Origin: Planctomycetota bacterium
GTDB taxonomy: Bacteria; Planctomycetota; Uabimicrobiia; Uabimicrobiales; Uabimicrobiaceae
Direction of reading: 5' to 3'
NCBI GenBank assembly: GCA_029260735.1
Contig: JAJDCR010000041.1
Location: 29,943-93,942 of the forward strand
Length of the DNA: 64,000 bases
Both the position numbers and the translations under genes were made by a program. Below the pieces are notes generated by a model that saw only the letters and a program-made list of their open reading frames with translations, did no database searches and was not told where the DNA came from. Numbering within the stretch: position 1 is the first letter of the stretch; every line of letters starts with the position of its first letter. This document shows positions 42,853 through 50,371 of this stretch, in pieces.

Positions 42853-42871
42853 GTCGTGCATTTTTCGTGCA
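42853..42871 (+). other. 19-bp arm-type repeat, copy 4 (inside island B, right end)
   Basis: Identical to copies at 21475, 25480 and 25709 and in the same orientation. It is 97 bp left of the tRNA core and is a candidate integrase arm-binding site. Confidence 0.6.
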
Positions 42872-42926
42872 CCTCCCTCCCAGCCAACGCAAAACTCCCC
42901 GTCACTTCCCCGTATCCCCAGCACAT

Positions 42927-42961
42927 AAAAAAAGCCCGAAGTCATAACAACTCCGGGCTTT
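42927..42961 (-). terminator. Terminator of tRNA-Met
   Basis: On the minus strand the stem AGCCCGGAGT / ACTTCGGGCT with a 7-base loop is followed by T7. It lies 7 bp past the tRNA 3' end. It is supplied by the island together with the tRNA 3' half. Confidence 0.8.
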
Positions 42962-42968
42962 CGTCTAA

Positions 42969-43013
42969 TAGTGGCGGAGGGACTTGAACCCCCGACTAAT
43001 GGATTATGATTCC
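42969..43013 (-). other. Attachment-site core within tRNA-Met (right end of island B)
   Basis: This is the partner of the 45-bp direct repeat at 25605-25649. It covers tRNA positions 29-73, so integration regenerated a complete tRNA from chromosomal 5' and island 3' halves. Confidence 0.88.
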
Positions 43014-43041
43014 ACTGCTCTACCAACTGAGCTACGCCACC
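42969..43041 (-). tRNA. tRNA-Met (CAT anticodon)
   Basis: The 73-nt gene folds as a standard cloverleaf: acceptor GGTGGCG with CGCCACT, D arm GCTC AGTTGGTA GAGC, anticodon arm GTGGA ATCATAA TCCAT, T arm GGGGG TTCAAGT CCCTC, discriminator A. The loop gives anticodon CAT. Stem details (GGAATCATAATCC) are those of elongator tRNA-Met rather than initiator. A tRNA-Ile with modified CAT cannot be excluded. CCA is not encoded. Confidence 0.93.
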
Positions 43042-43102
43042 TTAAAGGTGTGATTAATATATATTTTTTTTTGCGTTTGTCAACAAAAATCTTGGAAAAA
43101 TC

Positions 43103-43522
43103 TTAGGTTTTTTGGTCTAGGTAGCATTGTAGGATTACTGCGGCGGCGATGGCATCTATGTTTTGGGCGATTTTTTGGTGGGTCTTTTTTCGTTTATTGC
43201 TGCTTTGGCGGATGATTTTTTCGGCTTCCCAGGAGCTGAGTCTTTCGTCCCATAGGGTAATGGGTAGTTGGCACTTTTTTTCTAGGGCATGGGCAAAGGC
43301 GGTGGCTTCTTGGGCCATTTCTCCTTGGGTGTTGTCCATGTTTTTGGGGAGTCCTATGACTATTTCTTCTATGTCGTTTTCTTCGATGTAGGTTTGGAGT
43401 TCTTCGAGATCATTTTTGAGTTCGGTTCTTTTGAGGACTTGTTGGGGATGGGCAATTTTTAGGTAGCCGGCGGTCGCTAGTCCAATGCGTTTGCGTCCGT
43501 AGTCTAGGGCTAGTATTTTCAT
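43103..43522 (-). CDS. ruvX: RuvX/YqgF family putative pre-16S rRNA nuclease
   Basis: The 139-residue protein is normal family length: ILALDYGRKRIGLATAGYLK with the catalytic Asp, VIGLPKNMDNTQGEMAQEA, LPITLWDERLSSWEAEKII, and a C-terminal IDAIAAAVILQCYLD with the last acidic residue. Family members are RNase H-like nucleases linked to 16S rRNA 5' maturation. It is the last gene of a leftward group with the gluzincin-like protein (16-bp gap). Confidence 0.92.
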   Translation of the reverse strand: MKILALDYGRKRIGLATAGYLKIAHPQQVLKRTELKNDLEELQTYIEENDIEEIVIGLPKNMDNTQGEMAQEATAFAHALEKKCQLPITLWDERLSSWEAEKIIRQSSNKRKKTHQKIAQNIDAIAAAVILQCYLDQKT

Positions 43523-43537
43523 TTTTGGCTTCTTCTA

Positions 43538-44431
43538 TTAATAAGAATCATAAAATTGTTCTTCTTCTTCCCATTTTTTCATTAGTTTTTGGGATTTTCT
43601 TTTTTGTCTTAGAAATGCCCAGATGGCTAGAAAGGCAAGTATGCTAAAGAGGGAGAAGAGGCGAATAATTCGCCAGAACCATAGGTTACCGGGGGTGATC
43701 GATGCTAACCAACGGGCTTCGATTCGATAAAAATTTTCTTTTGTCAGGTTAAAGATACTTTGGTCAAAGTCTTTGGTTTGGGCAAGATCTTGAAAAAGAC
43801 GGACGAGAAAGTTGGAGCCGTATTGCTCTATGAGATATTCTACCATGCTTCTGGATTGGAGATAGGCTCGGGCGGCTCGCTCTATTTCATCGGGAAAGCC
43901 TTCTTCTATTTGGACGAAGGGAATGGCTGTTTTCCAAACGGCTATTTCAAAAATTTTATCTTGGTAGTCTAGATGAAGTCGGTCGGAAATCCACTCACAA
44001 ATTCCTTCGTTTAGCCATTGGGGAATTTGGTAGCGGTTCTCTCTCTCCCACTGGGCAATGTATAGATGGCAAACCTCGTGTTTAAGAACCGGGGTTAAGC
44101 TATTGCCAAAGAAGGAGAGACGCTCTCCATTGATACCAATGGTATTGCGGTAAGGAAGAGCAACTCCTAAGGTCCAGGTAGGAATGCGATTTTTTGCTAA
44201 GGCCGAAAGCTCTTTCCCATCTTTGCATACAATAATTTCTACTTTGTTCGGGTTGGGAAGATGAAGGTCTTTTTTTAGGCGCAGGGAAATTTCAGTGTAT
44301 GCTTTTTGAATAGTTTGGATAATCTCTTGGGGGTAGTCGGGGGGAATTGTCAGAGTTATTTCCTCTTCGGCAAAAAGGATTCCCCCCGCCCCAAAAAAAA
44401 TTGCGACTAAAATAATGAAATTGCGGTACAT
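43538..44431 (-). CDS. Exported gluzincin-like (peptidase MA family) protein with C-terminal membrane anchor
   Basis: The 297-residue protein has a signal peptide (IILVAIFFGAGGILFAEEEI). The metallopeptidase motif is LKHEVCHLYIAQ (HExxH at about 117), followed by PQWLNEGICEWISD with the third ligand Glu. A C-terminal membrane helix (IIRLFSLFSILAFLAIWAFL) and basic tail put the catalytic domain outside. The substrate is unknown. It forms a leftward gene group with the upstream lipoprotein gene and ruvX. Confidence 0.82.
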   Translation of the reverse strand: MYRNFIILVAIFFGAGGILFAEEEITLTIPPDYPQEIIQTIQKAYTEISLRLKKDLHLPNPNKVEIIVCKDGKELSALAKNRIPTWTLGVALPYRNTIGINGERLSFFGNSLTPVLKHEVCHLYIAQWERENRYQIPQWLNEGICEWISDRLHLDYQDKIFEIAVWKTAIPFVQIEEGFPDEIERAARAYLQSRSMVEYLIEQYGSNFLVRLFQDLAQTKDFDQSIFNLTKENFYRIEARWLASITPGNLWFWRIIRLFSLFSILAFLAIWAFLRQKRKSQKLMKKWEEEEQFYDSY

Positions 44432-44449
44432 AATGGAGTTGGAGATCCC

Positions 44450-45223
44450 CTACTCTCTCAACTTAAGATCTTTTCCATAGCGAATTTCTTTCGCTAGACG
44501 ATCAGCTGTGTCCGCATGTTCTTTGCGCCAATTGTCAATCGGAAATAAGAAAAGGGAGCCATCTTCTTTTTTCACAATGGACACATCCACTGCAATTTCC
44601 CATTTGCCATATATATAGAGGACTTCTGCTTTAAGAACAACGCGTCCTTCGTATTGACTTAAAACTTGATAAAAACTATTAGCTTCGCCTTTTGTGTAAC
44701 TAGGATTTCGGGGAAAAGCAGTGTAGTTGCGGCTAGAGAGCCACTTTTTTTTGATTGCATCCAGAATAATTTTTCTATCGTCATTGGAGTCAATTCGCTC
44801 ATTGACACTAAAAATTAAAATAATGTCTTTCTCTTGTCCTCCACCAAGTTGCCTTTCAAGATCTTCTCCTGTAATAACATCATCAAAACCTGCGGCGATC
44901 TCTTCTTCTAAAGCGAGCTCTTCTCCTGACTCATACTCTTTTCCCATAGCCTCTTCTTCAATGAACATTTCTGATTCTGAAGGATTGTACTCATTGCTTA
45001 CTTCTTCTAAGTCTGAAGAATATTCTTCAGACTCTCGGAGAGCTTTTTGTCTGAGTACTTCTTCATAGTCGATCTTCTCATGATCTACTTCTTCTTCCCA
45101 TTCTTCATGAGTCTCTTGGTAAGTTGTTTCCTGGTCAATCGGTTCATTATTTTCTGGTTCAGAACTACAACCAACTAATAAAGTGATAGTGGTAAGAAAG
45201 AGTAAAATTGTGTTATTGAGCAT
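44450..45223 (-). CDS. Acidic lipoprotein of unknown function
   Basis: The 257-residue protein has lipobox TTITLLVGCSS (Cys about 19) and is therefore membrane-attached. Residues 20-120 are extremely Glu-rich (EEWEEEVDHEKIDYEEVLRQ) and probably disordered. The C-terminal 130 residues form a domain with IILIFSVNERIDSNDDRKII, YTKGEANSFYQVLSQYEGRV and VDVSIVKKEDGSLFLFPIDN. This loosely recalls LpoB/PenP-type or tandem-beta lipoprotein domains, but I cannot assign it. The gap to the downstream peptidase gene is 18 bp. Confidence 0.7.
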   Translation of the reverse strand: MLNNTILLFLTTITLLVGCSSEPENNEPIDQETTYQETHEEWEEEVDHEKIDYEEVLRQKALRESEEYSSDLEEVSNEYNPSESEMFIEEEAMGKEYESGEELALEEEIAAGFDDVITGEDLERQLGGGQEKDIILIFSVNERIDSNDDRKIILDAIKKKWLSSRNYTAFPRNPSYTKGEANSFYQVLSQYEGRVVLKAEVLYIYGKWEIAVDVSIVKKEDGSLFLFPIDNWRKEHADTADRLAKEIRYGKDLKLRE

Positions 45224-45657
45224 ATTTGTCTCCCTAGTGGTTGAGAGCTTCCCTAAAGTTTACAAAAAAAGAGAGGGAAGGCTAACAAGCTATTCAAGAA
45301 ATTTGGTCAGAATCATAACGGGGTGTACTATGTTTTAAACTTTAGCGGTAAAAAAAATAAATATCCATCAATATACAGTCTTTCCATAAGCAAAAAAAGT
45401 ATTTTCTCTTTTTTTTGAATGTAAAATTCGTCCTAAACGACATTAGACAGTTATACTGGAAGCTTTTTCTATATAAGTTTGATTCATAGAGCAAAGAGAA
45501 GATGTATTTTTTTTGACTTTTTTTAGGAAAGTTGTTAAGATTTTGAGGGAAAATCACTTCTGTATTCTGAAGGACGAAGAGCTGATTGCATAAGCATTTT
45601 AAAAGAGATCAAAAACTCTAGAAAGTCCTAAACTTTTAACTTTGCAAAGTGTGTGAT
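45224..45657. other. Divergent intergenic region
   Basis: This 430-bp AT-rich gap lies between the lipoprotein gene (minus) and the FHA gene (plus). CTATATAAG at about 45468 could contain a -10 box for either direction. No repeat, RNA gene or convincing reading frame is visible. Confidence 0.4.
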
Positions 45658-46506
45658 ATGAAACTGACAACATTTGATGACTTGCCTGATCTTCCTGATG
45701 ACGAGGAACCAAAGCCTCAGGGGCCACGTCCTTATCTAGAAGACACCCGAAGCTTAAAACAGTATATTGTTCCTATTTATCCTATGTTTATTGGGAGAGA
45801 AAAGAAGGGTAGTGTCTGTATACCAGTTCCGGCTGTTTCTCGGAGGCATGCAAAAGTCTTTGAGCGCGAAGGTTCTTTTTACATTCAAGACGATGGCAGT
45901 TTAAACGGAACCTTTGTTAATGATAAGCGGATTATTGACCCGGCAGAAATTGTCGAGGGAGATCGTATTATTATTGGCAAAAATAAAGAGTATCCCCGAG
46001 GGGTTCGGGAGTATGTCTTTAAATACGATATATCCGAAGAAGAACGAGAAGCAGAACGAGTGCGAGAAGAAGAAGCTCGAAAAAGAGCTGAGGGACAACA
46101 GCTTCTTGAAGATGCTGGTATCAGCAAAACAGAAGATAAAAAAATCCTTCTTCGCCATTGCACTTTCCATATTTCAAAGAAAGATTTTATGTCGGTTTTG
46201 ACATCCGATCAACCACGACGTGTTCCGATTGAGAAAATAGATTTAAAAAATGGAACTTTAGAGTTTCTTTCTTTGACTCCTTATCGCGTAAAAGAAAATG
46301 TAACTTTGACTATCAAGCATCCTAGATTAAGTTCTCCTTTGGTAATTTTTTTAAGAATTGCCGAAGTCACGGACTATCCCCATTACAATATTTCTTTAAA
46401 TAAAGCCACCATCGTGCGAACAGCTGATACGGCAAAGCAAATTTTGGATGACAGAATGGAGCTTAATCCTCTAATTTGCTATGTAACTTGTAAATTGAAG
46501 GAGTAA
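45658..46506 (+). CDS. FHA-domain protein with a PilZ-like C-terminal domain
   Basis: 282 residues from ATG 45658; GTG 45649 would add three. The FHA domain at about 35-120 is canonical: YPMFIGREKKGSVCIPVPAV, SRRHAKVFERE, DDGSLNGTFVNDKR. A charged helix (EEEREAERVREEEARKRAEG) leads to a C-terminal beta domain with RRVPIEKIDLKNGTLEFLSL, VTLTIKHPRLSSPLVIFLRI and AEVTDYPHY. That arrangement suggests PilZ-like beta structure, but the RxxxR c-di-GMP motif is not clear. It is cytoplasmic and probably in an operon with the next gene (3-bp gap). Confidence 0.8.
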   Translation: MKLTTFDDLPDLPDDEEPKPQGPRPYLEDTRSLKQYIVPIYPMFIGREKKGSVCIPVPAVSRRHAKVFEREGSFYIQDDGSLNGTFVNDKRIIDPAEIVEGDRIIIGKNKEYPRGVREYVFKYDISEEEREAERVREEEARKRAEGQQLLEDAGISKTEDKKILLRHCTFHISKKDFMSVLTSDQPRRVPIEKIDLKNGTLEFLSLTPYRVKENVTLTIKHPRLSSPLVIFLRIAEVTDYPHYNISLNKATIVRTADTAKQILDDRMELNPLICYVTCKLKE

Positions 46507-46509
46507 ACT

Positions 46510-47136
46510 TTGGCATTTAATGGAGCAATTCACTCATTTCAAATTTCTTCTCCCAAAGAGAAGCAACAGCACTTCTTCACTTCACCAGAAAATAGGAAAG
46601 AGTTGGCTGCAGAAATCAAACGTCAGCTAAAATGGGAGAAGGGAAATATTTTTGTTGGAAATGAAAAAAATACTTCCTGTGTCTCTCATGTTCAAATTGC
46701 AAAAAATAATTTTTTGAACGACATACAAGAGTATGCTGCCTCCCAAGAAGGCATTCTTCTCGATGATGTTTATATGGGGCAAAAACAGTCTTGCTATAAT
46801 CATCTCATTGAAATTCGCAATAGTATTGGAATTTATCTTCCGGTTTATTTTTTCTTTCCGATGATGATTTCTATTAAGCAGCATGCTCTCCCTATTTTTG
46901 TAGGTAGCTCCATTAAGCTGTATACAGAGCTTAAGCAATTGAATAAAAAATTGGAAGCGGATAAGAAAGTTGATATCGACATAACAGCTTTTTTGGATGC
47001 AAGTGACGAAGATGTTGAAGACTACGAAACCAGCTACGACGAAGTGGAGAATTTTTGGCCTTGTTTTAGCTACTTGACCATGATGTCATTGGTAAAAAGA
47101 GGAGTTCAAAGTAAATTGCCTATTTTTGTTTTCTAA
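46510..47136 (+). CDS. Protein of unknown function downstream of the FHA gene
   Basis: 208 residues from TTG 46510, with AAGGAG eight bases upstream overlapping the preceding stop region. There is no signal peptide. Features are SYNHLIEIRNSIGIYLPVYF-like amphipathic stretches, an acidic loop (ASDEDVEDYETSYDEVENFW) and a C-terminal SYLTMMSLVKRG. No family is recognised. The tight spacing implies a function linked to the FHA protein. Confidence 0.65.
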   Translation: MAFNGAIHSFQISSPKEKQQHFFTSPENRKELAAEIKRQLKWEKGNIFVGNEKNTSCVSHVQIAKNNFLNDIQEYAASQEGILLDDVYMGQKQSCYNHLIEIRNSIGIYLPVYFFFPMMISIKQHALPIFVGSSIKLYTELKQLNKKLEADKKVDIDITAFLDASDEDVEDYETSYDEVENFWPCFSYLTMMSLVKRGVQSKLPIFVF

Positions 47137-47168
47137 GGCTAACCTAAACTTCCTTCTGCACACAGATA

Positions 47169-47233
47169 GAGCGAGACTTATCTTAGGGGCGTGTCCCTTT
47201 AAAATACTTTTTCAAGAAGATAAGCCTCGCCCT
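47169..47233. terminator. Bidirectional terminator-like inverted repeat between convergent genes
   Basis: AGCGAGACTTATCTT and AAGATAAGCCTCGCCCT form a stem with one mismatch around a 30-base loop. It lies between the convergent 46510 and 47244 genes. Confidence 0.5.
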
Positions 47234-47243
47234 ACTCATCATT

Positions 47244-48839
47244 CTAAAACCATTCTTGCCATCTATTCCGACAAAAAAGCCATACCCCTCCACTAAGAAA
47301 CAGTACCAAAAGAATTAAAAGCAAAGAACAACTGCTCACATCAGCCCGAACTCCGTAATGGAGCAGTGTAAAAATCCGAATACTGAGTGTGGTTGGTCCT
47401 GGAGGAACGATCAAAACAGAAGTAGCCACTTCTCCTAAGGAAAAGACAAACACGATCAGGAAACTAAGAAATAAAGCTTTTTTGCTCAGAGGGAGAATGA
47501 GCCAGAAAAACTTTTGAACCGGAGAAAAGCCTTCGAGGGTCGCAGTTTCCTCGTATTCGATAGGAATTTTACTCATCAGAACTAGACTAGTCAAAATGCC
47601 CAAAGGGAGAAAACGCAAGATCATTCCCAAACATAATATATAAACACTATCCTGGAAGGCAAAAAAAGATTCCCCTAAAACGGGAACTTGTACTAGGTAT
47701 TTCCAAGTGCGTAGCATTCCCACTCCTAAAAGAGGAGGAGGCTGAAGGGCTAGACAAAAAAGTCCCAGCAGCAAAAAAAGAGAAAAAGAAAAACGCCGCA
47801 GAATTGCCCAAGCGAAAAATACAGAAAAAAAAGCAGCGACAAAAGCACTTACCCCAGAAATATAAATACTTCCCCAAAACTCTGTTTTCACAGCAAGATA
47901 AACAGATAGCCATTTCGACCAACTTTCGCTCATGTAAATTAGAGTAGGAAGAGGGAGCCAAACTAAAGTAGCCACAAAAAAGCAAAATGGCAAAGACCAG
48001 CAAGAAGAACATTTGTAAGTATAACTCGCTTTGGGAATAGAAAAGGAAACTTGGAGATGATGACGGCAGACGACAAGAAAAAAAAGTACTCCGGCAAAGC
48101 TTAGCAAAAGGAGGGGAATAGTTAGAAACATCGCTTGGGCTGGTTGGTAGTAAATAGTAAAAAGGAGATACATCTTCTCAACGAGGGTATTCACTCCAAG
48201 AAGATCTGTTACTGTCATTTCTCCTAAAGCCAAGAGAGCAATCCCTAGTCCTGTCAGAAATAACCCAAGATAAGATTGTGGTAGAGTGCCTCTCCAAAAA
48301 ACTTCTTGCGGAGAGCCATACATTGCGACTTCTTCTTCAATCGCTCGGTTGCTACTCAAAAATGTCATTCCTGATCCAATTGTTGCCAAAGGGATATAAG
48401 CAACTCCCATAATCCAAGAACATCCCCACTTGTTATAAAGAGAAAATCCTTCTCCCAAGTTTGAAAGAAAAGGAGTAAGAAGGCCGCCACGTCCAAAAAG
48501 CCCGATCCAAGTAGAAGCTTGAACGTGCATAGGGATAGCAAGAGCACTAAAAGAGGCCAGAAAAAAAATACTTCTAAAGGCGAGATTAGAACGAAAAACA
48601 AAAAAACCAAGGGGAACACCAAAAATAAGAGCCCAAAAAGAACTAAGCAAACAGACTAATATGGTCTCTCCACAAAGATCGAGAAAAGAACTGTCTTCAC
48701 TAAAAAGATAGGACAATGCACTTTTTTCTGAGCTTGTTAAAATATTTTCTGCTAAAAGGACTCCTAAAGGAGCCAAAAACAAAATCGCAGATAAAAAAAG
48801 AATGAAAGCAAATAGAAAAGAAGGCTTATACTTTGGCAT
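47244..48839 (-). CDS. ABC transporter permease, two fused membrane domains (iron/thiamine type)
   Basis: The 531-residue protein has about twelve hydrophobic segments in two homologous halves. EAA-loop motifs sit in each half: EEEVAMYGSPQEVFWRGTLP (about 165) and YEETATLEGFSPVQKFFWLI (about 420). This is the architecture of FbpB/ThiP-type permeases for ferric iron or thiamine. No binding protein or ATPase gene is adjacent in the window, so partners are encoded elsewhere. The SGNH-like gene lies 18 bp upstream on the same strand. Confidence 0.82.
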   Translation of the reverse strand: MPKYKPSFLFAFILFLSAILFLAPLGVLLAENILTSSEKSALSYLFSEDSSFLDLCGETILVCLLSSFWALIFGVPLGFFVFRSNLAFRSIFFLASFSALAIPMHVQASTWIGLFGRGGLLTPFLSNLGEGFSLYNKWGCSWIMGVAYIPLATIGSGMTFLSSNRAIEEEVAMYGSPQEVFWRGTLPQSYLGLFLTGLGIALLALGEMTVTDLLGVNTLVEKMYLLFTIYYQPAQAMFLTIPLLLLSFAGVLFFLVVCRHHLQVSFSIPKASYTYKCSSCWSLPFCFFVATLVWLPLPTLIYMSESWSKWLSVYLAVKTEFWGSIYISGVSAFVAAFFSVFFAWAILRRFSFSLFLLLGLFCLALQPPPLLGVGMLRTWKYLVQVPVLGESFFAFQDSVYILCLGMILRFLPLGILTSLVLMSKIPIEYEETATLEGFSPVQKFFWLILPLSKKALFLSFLIVFVFSLGEVATSVLIVPPGPTTLSIRIFTLLHYGVRADVSSCSLLLILLVLFLSGGVWLFCRNRWQEWF

Positions 48840-48857
48840 GGAGAAGAACTCTTTGTG

Positions 48858-50033
48858 TTAATTTTTTCGGAAAAGCAATTCTTTTTCTTGGAGAAATTGA
48901 GCTAAAACCTTAGCTACTAATTCATGCCCTGTGTGGGATAAATGCCCTCCTACTTTTTCTGGGCGATAAATCGGAGGATGAGGACTTTCTTTATGGTATT
49001 TACGAAAGGGGGCAGTTAAGTCCAGAAACGGTAGAGAAAGATTTTTTGCTCTAGCTTCTGACATAGCTACAATTCCGTCATAGTCTCCCACATCTTCTAA
49101 GGAATCGCGCGAAGGGAGAATTAACCAAAGAGGACTAGCTCCGGTTTCTTTAACAGCTTTTGTAAAGCGATCCATCAGATAGGAGAGTATTTTCCAACCG
49201 GGAGCATTCCTGGTTCTACGTTTTAAAATTTTTTCATAGGGACGAGTAAAAAGGAAATTAGTGAGATAGCTATAATAGCCCGAGTAGATTTTTTTCTGCC
49301 CTTTGAAATATTCATCATAGATTTCTTGGGGAGAAGGGACAGGATAGTTTATAAGTTTCCCTTCTCCATCATCATTCAAAACAAAGCGTGGTTTACTGTA
49401 ACCTTTGAAGGTAACTAGATTACGGGTGAAGTCCCTAACATAGAAGCCTAAAATAACCACATGCGGTCGATATTTTTTTCCATATAACTCCCACATTAGA
49501 ACTTGTTGATCTGTCCCAGTTCCTGGTACCGCGAGATTAAGAACCTCACTATTCTGAAGATACTGTTTATTTAAAATATCAGAAAATATTCTGTGATTGG
49601 CAACTTCAACTCCAAAGGAGTAGCTGTCACCAACCAAAAGTAAGCGAGTTTTATTATGAGGAGGCTCCAAAGAGTATTCTTGATCTGAGCGAATGTGTTG
49701 GGAGTTAATTTGAATGTAGCCGGTCTTCTGAGCCGTTTTTTTCCCATCGTACTCCCAAACTTCTCTCTTATAATTAGCTGTATTTGTCCAACCAAGCTGA
49801 GAGTCGTACTCATACATATTAGGAATATAGCTCGTTTTTTCCTCTAAGTGCCTTGCCGCCCACTTCCATTCATGCGCTAGCGACTTATCAAAAGGAGCAG
49901 GGTACTGGTTAGTTATAAAACAAACTAAACGAGTACCTAGTTCGCTTAAGGCAAACATGCAAAGAAATAAAACTACTACGTAAACTACTTTCCTAAATTT
50001 ACTAATCGTGAGTTCATTCTTTTTGTTTTTCAT
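48858..50033 (-). CDS. Membrane-anchored SGNH/GDSL-like hydrolase
   Basis: The 391-residue protein has an N-terminal membrane anchor (VVYVVVLFLCMFALSELGTR). An SGNH-type domain contains LLLVGDSYSFGVEV (block I, Ser in GDS), NLAVPGTGTDQQ (block II/III region with G and N variants), and a late GGHLSHTGHELVAKVL providing the His. Such proteins are acyl esterases or O-acetyltransferase-like enzymes on cell-surface sugars. The exact substrate is unknown. It is probably cotranscribed with the ABC permease gene, though a joint role is not obvious. Confidence 0.75.
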   Translation of the reverse strand: MKNKKNELTISKFRKVVYVVVLFLCMFALSELGTRLVCFITNQYPAPFDKSLAHEWKWAARHLEEKTSYIPNMYEYDSQLGWTNTANYKREVWEYDGKKTAQKTGYIQINSQHIRSDQEYSLEPPHNKTRLLLVGDSYSFGVEVANHRIFSDILNKQYLQNSEVLNLAVPGTGTDQQVLMWELYGKKYRPHVVILGFYVRDFTRNLVTFKGYSKPRFVLNDDGEGKLINYPVPSPQEIYDEYFKGQKKIYSGYYSYLTNFLFTRPYEKILKRRTRNAPGWKILSYLMDRFTKAVKETGASPLWLILPSRDSLEDVGDYDGIVAMSEARAKNLSLPFLDLTAPFRKYHKESPHPPIYRPEKVGGHLSHTGHELVAKVLAQFLQEKELLFRKN

Positions 50034-50371
50034 AACTATTCATCCATATTTTGACCAATATAACTACTATCATCTAGTATTTTCCAATCGGCGAAAATAG
50101 CAAAAAAAAATAATGAAAACAAGATAAAATTTTTCTCTGAAATCAAGAAAGCAGAGGCGTCAACCTTGACATCTGCAGATCCATGATGTATAGTGTAGCA
50201 TAAGAAAATTACAAACTTTTGCTTTCTTTTCTCTCGCTAAGACTTAATTCTACAAACGCATTCATAGTAAAAAGATGAGGCTCTTTAAAGCTTCATTCTA
50301 TAGGAGCTTAGAGTATTTACTCGCCTACAACAAACCTGAGCACTCAACTACCTTTTCATATTATTGGTACC
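50034..50371. other. Divergent intergenic region with possible non-AUG start region of anmK
   Basis: This 340-bp gap contains promoters in both directions. At its right end AGGAG (50302-50306) lies eight bases before an in-frame ATT (50315). The frame from there stays open into anmK, and its codons just before the annotated ATG encode FHIIGT, which matches the missing first strand of the family. No other genes or repeats are seen. Confidence 0.45.

Larger units (their letters stand above)
41517..42968. other. Repeat-rich noncoding end of island B
   Basis: This 1.45-kb stretch without credible genes holds three repeat sets, listed separately: an inverted copy of the GCCCGGATAACATCCGGG unit (41570-41706), a palindromic element shared with 63455-63660 (42010-42260), and two and a half tandem 245-bp units (42298-42845). 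AT-rich DNA without pattern fills 41760-42000. The arm site (42853) and tRNA terminator (42927) close it. Confidence 0.6.
25605..43013. mobile_element. Island B: 17.4-kb integrative element in tRNA-Met
   Basis: It is bounded by 45-bp exact direct repeats of the tRNA-Met 3' half. It contains its own tyrosine integrase (36791), excisionase-like gene (36432), primase-helicase (33609), divergent XRE repressor (33004) and cargo of toxin-antitoxin, FRG, ATPase, KAP and Abi_C genes. The unit between the cores is 17364 bp. No structural phage genes and no conjugation genes are visible, so it resembles a small integrative or satellite-type island rather than a prophage or ICE. Confidence 0.85.

Noticed and set aside
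25605..43013. Prophage
   Set aside because: Integrase, repressor and primase are present, but no capsid, terminase, portal, tail or lysis genes are visible.
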